Assembly (NCBI GenBank): GCA_021785155.1 | Contig: JAJYGE010000111.1 | Location: 1-5,106 of the forward strand | Direction: 5' to 3' | Length of the DNA stretch: 5,106 nt | Source: Planctomycetota bacterium | Lineage (GTDB): Bacteria; Planctomycetota; Phycisphaerae; WQYP01 | Shown here: positions 1 to 5,106 of the stretch, one piece after another | Position numbering within the stretch: the first letter of the stretch is position 1 | Layout of the letters: each line of letters starts with the position of its first letter | Notes under the pieces: model-generated | Databases searched by the model: none | Told to the model about the DNA's origin: nothing | What the model saw: only the letters and a program-made list of their open reading frames with translations | Position numbers and translations under genes: made by a program

Positions 1-435
1 TCGCAATTTACCCGGCACGCATGTCAGGGCGGATTCGATGGCCGGCCAAAGTGGGGCGGTAAAGAAATTCAGCAGCAGTAAAAAAATAAACACGCCCCAC
101 AGACTGCGATGAGCCACTGCGACGGCCCCAAACGCGCAGACCAGAATACATATCAGGGCCATGTAAGTTCCCAGTCGGCGTTGGCCGAGTTGATCCACCA
201 TGCGCCCGCCATACAGTGCGCCGATGGTATAAACCAGGCCGCCGGCGGCGGCCATACCAAGCTGTACTTCGGCGGGCTGACGGAGTTCATAGCCGGCAAA
301 AAAATAGACGGCATTGGATGTCAGCGCTGCCATAAACGACGCCAGCCAATGCGCTATGTACCAAGCCAGCAGCGGTGGACGCCGATGCAGAGCGACCGGG
401 CCTGATCCCACGGATGGAATTGGAATATTGCTCAC
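1..435 (-). CDS. MFS transporter, N-terminal part (runs off the left edge)
   Basis: The frame starting with GTG at 435-433 stays open for 145 codons to the window edge, so only the N-terminal third of a usual 400-residue MFS protein is visible. It shows four hydrophobic segments, around residues 23-47, 60-78, 89-108 and 112-133. The cytoplasmic loop between the second and third carries an MFS motif A (G77, D81, G84, then R86-R87, in GGRMVDQLGQRR), which supports the family and the inside-facing topology. A short hydrophilic, proline-containing leader of about 20 residues precedes the first helix. The GTG start overlaps the glutamate dehydrogenase TGA as GTGA, and a GGGG run 9 nt upstream is a weak ribosome binding site, so translation is probably coupled to that gene. 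A later ATG would fall inside the first helix and is unlikely. The substrate cannot be read from this fragment. The neighbour hints at an amino acid, organic acid or sugar, but that is a guess. Confidence 0.85.
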   Translation of the reverse strand, partial: MSNIPIPSVGSGPVALHRRPPLLAWYIAHWLASFMAALTSNAVYFFAGYELRQPAEVQLGMAAAGGLVYTIGALYGGRMVDQLGQRRLGTYMALICILVCAFGAVAVAHRSLWGVFIFLLLLNFFTAPLWPAIESALTCVPGKLR

Positions 436-1751
436 GGAAAAATACCCCGCTGCTTATATGCCCGCGCAACATGTTCCACCGCCACGCAAAAGGCCGCCGT
501 GGAAAGATCCGTGTCATATTGATGTGCGGCCAATCGCACCCGCCGTGCCGCCAGAACGATGGTTTTTTGCAGTTCGCGATCTACCCGGTTAAGTTCCCAA
601 TGTACCCCGGCCTTGTTCTGGACCCATTCAAGATAACTGACGGTAACGCCGCCGGCATTACACAAGATGGCCGGCAGCAGGGCAATGCCGCGCTGCCGCA
701 GAATGGCCGCGCCGGCGGGTGTAACCGGGCCATTGCCGCCTTCGGCTACCACCCGTGCGTTGAGCCACTGAGCCACGGGAGCATCAACCATGCGTTCGAG
801 CGCAGCGGGGATAAATACGTCCACTTCGGTGCGATAAAATGCTTCACGATCAATAACTTCGATGCCCGCGGCGGTAAAGCCCGCCAGACCACCGGTCTGC
901 TGCACATGTTGTTGTAATTCCGGAATGGGCAAACCGTGGATATTTCGCAGGGCACAGGTGTGATCCATCACGGCAATAAGTTTTGCACCGTGTACGGCCA
1001 GAGCTTGGGCCGTATTGCTGCCGACATTACCGAAGCCCAGAATGCTAAGCCGCAGTCCGGCGGGTTTGAGTCGAAATTCGGGCAGTAACTCTAAAAGCAC
1101 GTAGCAGAGGCCCTGACCAGTGGCCTTTTCCCGTCCCTCACTGCCGCCACAACCGACAGATTTTCCCGTTACCACCTGCAACATGCCCTGTTGCCGGCCT
1201 TCCTGATGAGTGTTGAGATATGTGTCCATCATCCAGTCCATGATCTGGGCATTGGTTCCGACATCCGGGGCGGGAATATCAATTTCCGGGCCGATGTTGC
1301 CGCCAAGTGCGGATGTAAGTCGGCGGGTCATGCGCATGAGTTCGGTTGATGAAAGCGTGTGTGGATCAACCTTGATTCCCCCTTTGGCCCCGCCGAAAGG
1401 AAGTCGCATAACCGCACATTTCATGGTCATCCAAACAGATAAGGCCTTGACATCATCCAGGCTCACGTCCGCGTGATAGCGTATGCCTCCCTTGTATGGA
1501 CCGAGGATATTGTTGTGCTGAATGCGGTAACCTTTGAACAGGCGATAATGGCCGTCATCCATCATCACCGGAAAATGGACCATCAGTTCATTTTTGGGCT
1601 GAGATAAAATGGCTTTGACAAAATCAGGCGCTTGAATGGTACCGCAGGCGTCATTCACTGAAGCTACGGCCATGGCAAATAACGAATTGGGGTCCGCCGG
1701 CTCCATAGGCTCGGCGTGCGGAAGTTTGGTTGTAATATTCGCAATGGGCAT
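432..1751 (-). CDS. gdhA: Glutamate dehydrogenase, hexameric Glu/Leu/Phe/Val dehydrogenase family, probably NAD-dependent
   Basis: This 439-residue protein has the usual length for the bacterial family, which interconverts L-glutamate with 2-oxoglutarate and ammonia in the cytoplasm. The N-terminal catalytic domain has the substrate lysine in GPYKGGIRYH (K87), K111 after WMTM, the active-site signature LPFGGAKGGIKVDP with catalytic K123, and the catalytic aspartate in PAPDVGT (D163). The C-terminal dinucleotide domain has the Rossmann loop GFGNVGS (residues 239-245). D263 stands at the end of the next strand in AVMDHT, and an acidic residue there usually favours NAD over NADP. S372 in VTVSYLEW, together with K87, favours glutamate over leucine or phenylalanine as substrate. 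These spacings match the classical clostridial enzyme as I remember it. The ATG at 1751 has a GGAG 7 nt upstream. Its last codons overlap the transporter start. No key residue is missing, and the gene looks intact. The coenzyme preference is inference. Confidence 0.95.
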   Translation of the reverse strand: MPIANITTKLPHAEPMEPADPNSLFAMAVASVNDACGTIQAPDFVKAILSQPKNELMVHFPVMMDDGHYRLFKGYRIQHNNILGPYKGGIRYHADVSLDDVKALSVWMTMKCAVMRLPFGGAKGGIKVDPHTLSSTELMRMTRRLTSALGGNIGPEIDIPAPDVGTNAQIMDWMMDTYLNTHQEGRQQGMLQVVTGKSVGCGGSEGREKATGQGLCYVLLELLPEFRLKPAGLRLSILGFGNVGSNTAQALAVHGAKLIAVMDHTCALRNIHGLPIPELQQHVQQTGGLAGFTAAGIEVIDREAFYRTEVDVFIPAALERMVDAPVAQWLNARVVAEGGNGPVTPAGAAILRQRGIALLPAILCNAGGVTVSYLEWVQNKAGVHWELNRVDRELQKTIVLAARRVRLAAHQYDTDLSTAAFCVAVEHVARAYKQRGIFP

Positions 1752-1758
1752 AGTTTTT

Positions 1759-1762
1759 CTCC
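1759..1762 (-). promoter_or_regulatory. Ribosome binding site of the glutamate dehydrogenase gene
   Basis: Reading the minus strand, GGAG is followed by a 7-nt AAAAACT spacer and then ATG at 1751-1749. This is a good Shine-Dalgarno match at normal spacing and fixes the start codon chosen for the dehydrogenase. Confidence 0.8.
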
Positions 1763-1785
1763 GTCAATCATAACGCCGAGGCGGC

Positions 1786-1815
1786 ATCATACCAGTGAAG
1801 TGTAACTGCTGGCCA
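1786..1815 (-). promoter_or_regulatory. Probable extended -10 promoter for glutamate dehydrogenase and the transporter
   Basis: On the minus strand a TATGAT box (1791-1786, five of six matches to TATAAT) is preceded by TGG, giving the extended -10 form TGnTATGAT. A weak -35 candidate, TGGCCA (1815-1810, four of six matches), stands 18 bp upstream. Transcription would start near position 1779, leaving a leader of about 28 nt before the ATG, which fits the GGAG site. A second TATGAT at 1772-1767 is too close to the ribosome binding site to be the likely promoter. The call rests only on consensus matching, and the host sigma factor preferences are unknown. Confidence 0.5.
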
Positions 1816-1818
1816 GTG
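1792..1818. repeat. Paired CCAGTG repeats and CTGGCCAG palindrome over the promoter (possible operator)
   Basis: CCAGTG occurs at 1792-1797 and again at 1813-1818. The copies are 21 bp apart, about two helical turns, so they would face the same side of the DNA. The second copy overlaps the 8-bp perfect palindrome CTGGCCAG at 1809-1816, which covers the -35 candidate, while the first abuts the -10 box. This layout is typical of a repressor or activator site, but hexamer repeats can occur by chance and no regulator is encoded in the window. Confidence 0.3.
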
Positions 1819-1850
1819 GCGGCGGATCAGTGAGACGCTGCGCTGGGTGA

Positions 1851-1952
1851 AACGCTCTTTTTCTCGTTGCTAAGTGCCTTGGGATACTGAATGGCAGTAT
1901 TGATCATGGCCGATCGCGGGCTGTGCCGAGATTCCTGATTGAACGCTCTTTT
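1851..1952. repeat. 11-bp direct repeat AACGCTCTTTT, two copies
   Basis: Identical copies lie at 1851-1861 and 1942-1952, 91 bp apart, both in the gap upstream of the glutamate dehydrogenase promoter. On the minus strand they read AAAAGAGCGTT, and both are followed within 3 nt by CA. An exact 11-mer repeat is not expected by chance in so short a region, though it remains a single pair. Function is unknown; an upstream binding site for a regulator is one possibility. Confidence 0.4.
1884..1900. other. Small perfect hairpin, function unknown
   Basis: ATACTG (1884-1889) and CAGTAT (1895-1900) form a perfect 6-bp stem around a 5-nt loop. It lies about 100 bp past the CNNM stop codon. The stem is AT-rich and no T-run follows on the minus strand, so it does not look like a standard terminator. 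It could stabilise an mRNA 3' end or be a protein binding site, or it may be incidental. Confidence 0.3.
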
Positions 1953-2001
1953 GGCTGGGGCGTTAACAGTAGTGGAACGAGGACAGACAACAGGCTGATT
2001 T

Positions 2002-3324
2002 TCAGGTGGATTGGGTTTCCGCGGTGGGGGTTTCAGAGGTGTTTTCCGCGGGCCGGGAGAGGGTGATGAGGACTTTTTTGATGCGGCGAACGTCGCTTTC
2101 AGTGACGGTGACGGTGATGTTTTCGATGGTGACGGAGGCACCTTTGCCGGGGATGGTGCCGAGTTCGTGAATGACCAGGCCGCTGATGGTTTGATAGTCC
2201 TGATTTTCAGGCAGATGGCTGTCGAGTTCGCGGTTTAAGTCGGTGATGTTGGTGCGGCCATCGACCTCGACGGTACGGTCATCAATGCGGCGGATTTGAG
2301 AGGCGGGGAGTTTTTCATATTCATCGGCAATGTCACCGACAATTTCTTCCAGGATGTCTTCGCTGGTAATCAGACCGGCGGTGCCCCCGAATTCATCAAG
2401 CACAATGGCAATGTGGACTCTTTGTGCGCGGAATTGCCGCAGCAGATCGCGCAGCGGTTTGGAATGGGGGACAAAAAGCGGTGGCCGCATGAGTTTACGA
2501 ATATCCAAGGTGCCGGCATCGGCGGAGGAGGTGCCCAGAAATTGCAACAGATCCTTGGCATAAAGAATCCCGACGATGTTGTCGAGATTACCATCATGGA
2601 CCGGCAGACGGGAAAGGCCGTCACGGAGAATTTTATCGCGGATTTTCTCCAGCGGCTCGCTGACGCTGATGGTGATCATATCCGTGCGGGGCATCATGAT
2701 CTGCCCGACCTGTAAATCGCGGAAGCTGATAATGCCTTCAATCATTTTGCGTTGTTCATCATCGACCGCACCTTCGGCGGTGCCTTCAGACACGGCGGCG
2801 AGAATTTCTTCGGTGGTTTCGGCGGCTTCTTCATCGGCGTGCTGCTGGGGGTCAATGCCGGCGAGTCGGCGGACCAGTTCATCGAATAATTTCAGGAAAT
2901 CAACAAGTGGAGAAAACAGAACGCCCAAGGCACGCAGCACGGGCCAGGAGGTGGCGATGAGGCCTTCACCGCCGTAGGTCGCCCAAGCATTGGGAATAGC
3001 GACGGAAAAAATAAGCAGCAACACGCAGGCCAATGCGGCGGCGGCGGAAAATCGCAGGGGTGAAAGATCAGGTGCGCCAGCGCCGCTGAAGGTATACAGG
3101 GTGCTGGCGGCGAGTGAAACGTTAAAAGCGATGCGGGCGATTGATGCGGTTAACGCGAGATTGTCGCGCTGATCATTGAGTTGATCCAGACTGGCCTGCC
3201 GTCCGCGCTTAATTAATTCTTTTTCCAGCGTTACCCGGGACATGGTGCGCAGGGCGTAAGCCAAGGTGGAAGCAGGCAATGTTCCGATCAGTGAAACGGC
3301 CATAACCAGCAAGGAGGCATTCAT
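2002..3324 (-). CDS. CNNM/CorC (HlyC) family membrane protein with two CBS domains
   Basis: This 440-residue protein has the standard layout of the family formerly called hemolysin-like UPF0053, linked to magnesium or cobalt efflux and membrane-stress resistance. A CNNM (DUF21) membrane region fills residues 1-150, with hydrophobic segments near 3-23, 57-78, 91-111 and a semi-hydrophobic stretch at 127-148. After an acidic linker (about 159-190) comes a CBS pair: the first about 205-262, starting VGQIMMPRTDM, and the second about 273-332, with HIAIVLDEFGGTAGLITSEDILEEIVGDI as its recognisable core between 304 and 332. A CorC_HlyC domain covers about 345-424, and a Thr/Glu/Ser-rich tail ends it. 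The ATG overlaps the ybeY stop as ATGA and has GGAGG 6 nt upstream. The membrane domain is divergent: the usual SETA-type and GE-x-(I/V)-PK motifs appear as PASTLAY and SVAIPNA. Ion transport should therefore not be assumed, while the cytoplasmic half is well conserved. Confidence 0.93.
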   Translation of the reverse strand: MNASLLVMAVSLIGTLPASTLAYALRTMSRVTLEKELIKRGRQASLDQLNDQRDNLALTASIARIAFNVSLAASTLYTFSGAGAPDLSPLRFSAAAALACVLLLIFSVAIPNAWATYGGEGLIATSWPVLRALGVLFSPLVDFLKLFDELVRRLAGIDPQQHADEEAAETTEEILAAVSEGTAEGAVDDEQRKMIEGIISFRDLQVGQIMMPRTDMITISVSEPLEKIRDKILRDGLSRLPVHDGNLDNIVGILYAKDLLQFLGTSSADAGTLDIRKLMRPPLFVPHSKPLRDLLRQFRAQRVHIAIVLDEFGGTAGLITSEDILEEIVGDIADEYEKLPASQIRRIDDRTVEVDGRTNITDLNRELDSHLPENQDYQTISGLVIHELGTIPGKGASVTIENITVTVTESDVRRIKKVLITLSRPAENTSETPTAETQST

Positions 3325-3905
3325 CGGCGGCCTCCCCAGGCGTGGGTTGGGGTTTTCCGGCGGCCGGGGGCACGGTTTTGAGAAGCTGCGACTTTAGAAA
3401 CATGATTGTCGGTGTCCGCGGCGGTAAGCGGGGCGGTGTGGTACACCGCGGGCAGCCCCATCTGCTGAAGAATGGAATCTTCCTTGCGGTGCATGATCCG
3501 CGCCTGGCGCGGGGTCAGATCATCATAGCCGACGCAATGAAGCAGGCTGTGGATGGCGTAAAGCAGTATTTCAAGCTCGGGTAATTGATGATCGCGTATG
3601 GCAGCCTGCCGTTGGGCTTCATCCACGCAGATAATGGTTTCCAGATCCAATGGGGCTGCTTTCAAGTCGGTTGGGGTGTAATTGAAGGTCAGCACATCGG
3701 TGGTGGTGGCAAGATTCATGCTCTGCTGATGATATTGGATCATGCGTTGGTCATCCACAAGATGAATAACCCAGTTACCGGATGCCACACTCATTAGCCG
3801 TGCTGCGGATTGAGCCTGTTGGTGTATCCACCGGCGCATGGCAGGCGGTACGGCGAGCCTGATGCGGCGATTTGCGGGGGGCAGTATCTCTATGTCCATA
3901 CGCAT
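3321..3905 (-). CDS. ybeY: Endoribonuclease YbeY, rRNA maturation factor, with variant metal motif
   Basis: YbeY is a single-strand-specific metallo-endoribonuclease needed for 16S rRNA 3'-end maturation and ribosome quality control. The family signature is clear: TTDVLTF (residues 68-74) matches the usual PTDVLSF strand, and the metal-binding region reads HSLLHCVGYDD (119-129), followed by the helix ending MHRKEDSIL. The usual motif is H-x3-H-x5-H. H119 and H123 are present, but the third position is D129. The arginine normally found a few residues before the TDVL strand also appears to be replaced (SMNLATTTD). About 40 residues after the fold (155-194) form a polar, basic tail not seen in short homologues. 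The ATG at 3905 is preferred over the one two codons later because AGGA stands 6 nt upstream. The gene begins 9 bp after the HD phosphodiesterase stop and overlaps the CNNM gene by 4 bp. The identity is firm; normal catalytic activity is inferred. Confidence 0.92.
   Translation of the reverse strand: MRMDIEILPPANRRIRLAVPPAMRRWIHQQAQSAARLMSVASGNWVIHLVDDQRMIQYHQQSMNLATTTDVLTFNYTPTDLKAAPLDLETIICVDEAQRQAAIRDHQLPELEILLYAIHSLLHCVGYDDLTPRQARIMHRKEDSILQQMGLPAVYHTAPLTAADTDNHVSKVAASQNRAPGRRKTPTHAWGGRR
3331..3335 (-). promoter_or_regulatory. Strong ribosome binding site of the CNNM gene inside the end of ybeY
   Basis: GGAGG on the minus strand is followed by a 6-nt CCGCCG spacer and ATG at 3324-3322. 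It lies within the last codons of ybeY, so the YbeY C-terminus is partly shaped by this signal. Together with the ATGA overlap it supports both the start chosen and translational coupling. Confidence 0.8.
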
Positions 3906-3911
3906 TGCGAT

Positions 3912-3915
3912 TCCT
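3912..3915 (-). promoter_or_regulatory. Ribosome binding site of ybeY touching the upstream stop codon
   Basis: On the minus strand the text is TAAGGA, in which the final A of the upstream TAA stop begins AGGA. A 6-nt spacer leads to ATG at 3905-3903. This decides between the two nearby ATG codons of ybeY and suggests that ribosomes finishing the upstream gene help start this one. Confidence 0.7.
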
Positions 3916-5106
3916 TACGCGGGCCGGGAAATAGGGACAGCCTTTGGGTAGGGCATGCGGCCATGATACGCGCCTACCAGGGTGCGAACCAGAGATTGTT
4001 CAATCGTGGTAAGTTCCGAAAGCGTAAGATTGCTATGGTCAAATTGTCCATCCATGAGTCGCTTGGTAATCATTTGATGCACCGCGCCTTCGATTTTGGC
4101 GGCGGTGGGATCCGGCATGGAACGGACCATTCCTTCCGAGCCGTCGCAGATCATGAGAATGGCGGTTTCTTTAGAGCGCGGCTTGGGGCCTGGATACCGG
4201 AATTCGGTATCATTGACCTGTGATGCCAAGCCACCGGTGAGGGTTTCACGGGCCTGTTTTTCGCGGGCGGCATGGAAAAAATATTCGACAATGGTGGTAC
4301 CATGATGCTCGGCGATAAAATCCCGCACGGCCAGCGGCAGGCGGTATTCGCGGGCCAGTTCCAGGCCATCTTTAACATGCCCGACGACAATTAACAGGCT
4401 CATGGCGGGGGAAAGTTTTTCATGCCGGTTCTGGCCGGCGTTCATGTTTTCCATGAAGTAGCGGGGCTTGAGGAGTTTGCCGATGTCATGGTAATAGGCC
4501 CCCACCCGGCACAATAAACAGTTGGCACCGAGTTCGTGTGCGGCGGCTTCGGCCATGGACCCGAGTACCAGCGAATGGCTGAATGTGCCGGGGGCTTCCA
4601 TGGCGAGGCGGCGCAACAGTGGTTGATTGGTGTCAGAAAGTTCCAGCAGCGTCATGGCCGTGGTGATGCCGAAAATCCTTTCGACGAGCGGCAGCAAGCC
4701 GAGCAGGACAAAAATGGCGGCAAAAACGGCACTGCTCGCGAGGATGGCCTGGTCAAAGAGAAAGGCAGTTCCGGGTTGGCGTGCGGCATAAAGCCAGTCT
4801 AATGGTACAGCTTGGGTCAGCGGCGTGCGCGAAAAGCCAAAGCCCAGGACGGTAGTACCGGCGACCAAAGCGCCCAGCAGGCCAACGCGGATTAATTGCG
4901 TGCGGGTGCGGATTTCATTGAGGCTGAAAACTAAAATCGCGGAAGTGGCAAACGCGGTGATGAAAAATGATAGATTCTGACCGGTCACAACCGTTACCAA
5001 CAGGCCATTAAGTGCGGAGATGCCGATGGCAAAGCGCTGGTCGTAGGCGATGACTAAAATCAGAGCGGCCAGTAAAATCGGTGCTGTGCCCAGGAGGTAA
5101 ATCCAG
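3915..5106 (-). CDS. PgpH-type 7TM-HD cyclic-dinucleotide phosphodiesterase, C-terminal part (runs off the right edge)
   Basis: The frame is open from the right edge to the TAA at 3917-3915, giving 396 visible residues. The TTG at 5000 is internal, because a hydrophobic segment of the same membrane domain continues upstream of it. About five membrane helices are visible, near 5100-5040, 5025-4980, 4970-4915, 4885-4830 and 4740-4660. A cytoplasmic HD domain follows. Numbering from the TTG at 5000, it has SHS (H142), HDIGK (H171-D172), GHVKDG (H208), EHHG (H232-H233) and the late aspartate in ICDGSEG (D286), a complete set of metal ligands for this family. The block FRYPGPKPRSKE (267-278) is characteristic. 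The best studied member, Listeria PgpH, is a membrane phosphodiesterase that hydrolyses c-di-AMP, so the same role is inferred here. The extracellular 7TMR-HDED domain expected at the N-terminus would lie outside the window. The gene probably heads an operon with ybeY. Confidence 0.93.
   Translation of the reverse strand, partial: WIYLLGTAPILLAALILVIAYDQRFAIGISALNGLLVTVVTGQNLSFFITAFATSAILVFSLNEIRTRTQLIRVGLLGALVAGTTVLGFGFSRTPLTQAVPLDWLYAARQPGTAFLFDQAILASSAVFAAIFVLLGLLPLVERIFGITTAMTLLELSDTNQPLLRRLAMEAPGTFSHSLVLGSMAEAAAHELGANCLLCRVGAYYHDIGKLLKPRYFMENMNAGQNRHEKLSPAMSLLIVVGHVKDGLELAREYRLPLAVRDFIAEHHGTTIVEYFFHAAREKQARETLTGGLASQVNDTEFRYPGPKPRSKETAILMICDGSEGMVRSMPDPTAAKIEGAVHQMITKRLMDGQFDHSNLTLSELTTIEQSLVRTLVGAYHGRMPYPKAVPISRPA

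Larger units (their letters stand above)
1752..2001. other. Intergenic region between the CNNM gene and glutamate dehydrogenase
   Basis: This 250-bp gap is the only sizeable non-coding stretch in the window. It holds the promoter and ribosome binding site of glutamate dehydrogenase near its left end. It also holds a small hairpin (ATACTG, 5-nt loop, CAGTAT) at 1884-1900 and an 11-bp direct repeat AACGCTCTTTT at 1851-1861 and 1942-1952. I found no GC-rich stem followed by a T-run on the minus strand, so the CNNM gene has no obvious intrinsic terminator. Transcription may end by Rho or partly read through. A 26-codon ATG frame ending near 1827 has no ribosome binding site, and I do not call it. 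Confidence 0.7.

Noticed and set aside
375..917. A 180-codon open frame on the plus strand, opposite the dehydrogenase and transporter junction
   Set aside because: It lies antisense to two well supported genes, its product has no recognisable motif or hydrophobic pattern, and its Cys/His/Pro-rich composition is that of a shadow frame.
1884..1900. Intrinsic terminator for the CNNM gene
   Set aside because: The perfect 6-bp stem is AT-rich and is not followed by a T-run on the minus strand, so it is listed only as a hairpin of unknown role.
1827..2141. A 104-codon minus-strand frame spanning the end of the CNNM gene and the intergenic gap
   Set aside because: It starts inside the CNNM gene in another frame, and its Pro/Ser/Lys-rich product looks like a frame shadow. 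The CNNM gene already has a normal C-terminus, so this is not a frameshifted tail.
2296..2715. A 139-codon plus-strand frame opposite the CNNM gene
   Set aside because: It is antisense to the conserved CBS pair, its product is glycine-rich with no domain, and I saw no supporting ribosome binding site.
3810..4223. A 137-codon plus-strand frame across the HD phosphodiesterase-ybeY junction
   Set aside because: It is opposite highly conserved HD-domain coding sequence and has no recognisable family features.
4998..5000. TTG as the start of the HD phosphodiesterase
   Set aside because: The frame stays open upstream to the window edge and encodes another membrane helix of the same domain, so the TTG is an internal leucine codon.
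1..5106. Mobile element, defence system or CRISPR
   Set aside because: All genes belong to common chromosomal families in compact co-oriented units, with no transposase, integrase, array of regularly spaced repeats or terminal inverted repeats.

Overview
The window is a compact stretch of bacterial chromosome in which every gene I can support lies on the minus strand, so it reads from right to left. GC content looks moderate (roughly the low to mid 50s by eye). Gene order from position 5106 down to 1 is: PgpH-type 7TM-HD phosphodiesterase (its N-terminal part lies beyond the right edge), ybeY rRNA-maturation endonuclease, a CNNM/CorC-type CBS-domain membrane protein, a 250-bp gap, NAD-type glutamate dehydrogenase, and the N-terminal third of a major facilitator (MFS) transporter that runs off the left edge. 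I see no tRNA, rRNA, insertion sequence, CRISPR array, phage gene or other sign of recent transfer.

The right-hand block (positions 2002-5106) is a tightly packed housekeeping unit. The PgpH stop and the ybeY start are 9 bp apart, with the ybeY ribosome binding site touching the stop codon. ybeY and the CNNM gene overlap by 4 bp (ATGA), with a strong GGAGG inside the end of ybeY. The order HD phosphodiesterase - ybeY - CNNM/CorC is a widely conserved bacterial neighbourhood. It links second-messenger turnover (c-di-AMP, by family), ribosomal RNA processing and a divalent-cation or membrane-stress protein.

The left-hand block (positions 1-1751) is a second transcription unit. Glutamate dehydrogenase has its own likely promoter (an extended -10, TGGTATGAT, about 35-45 bp before the ATG) and a GGAG ribosome binding site. 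The transporter follows with a GTGA stop-start overlap, so its translation is probably coupled to glutamate dehydrogenase.

The host cannot be named from this sequence. The gene order, the HSLLH..GYDD variant of the YbeY metal motif and the divergent CNNM membrane domain remind me of the Planctomycetota (for example Phycisphaerae-like lineages), but this is an impression from memory. I did not find a novel system here. The points worth a second look are variant active-site or transport residues in YbeY and the CNNM protein, and the repeat-bearing control region before glutamate dehydrogenase.
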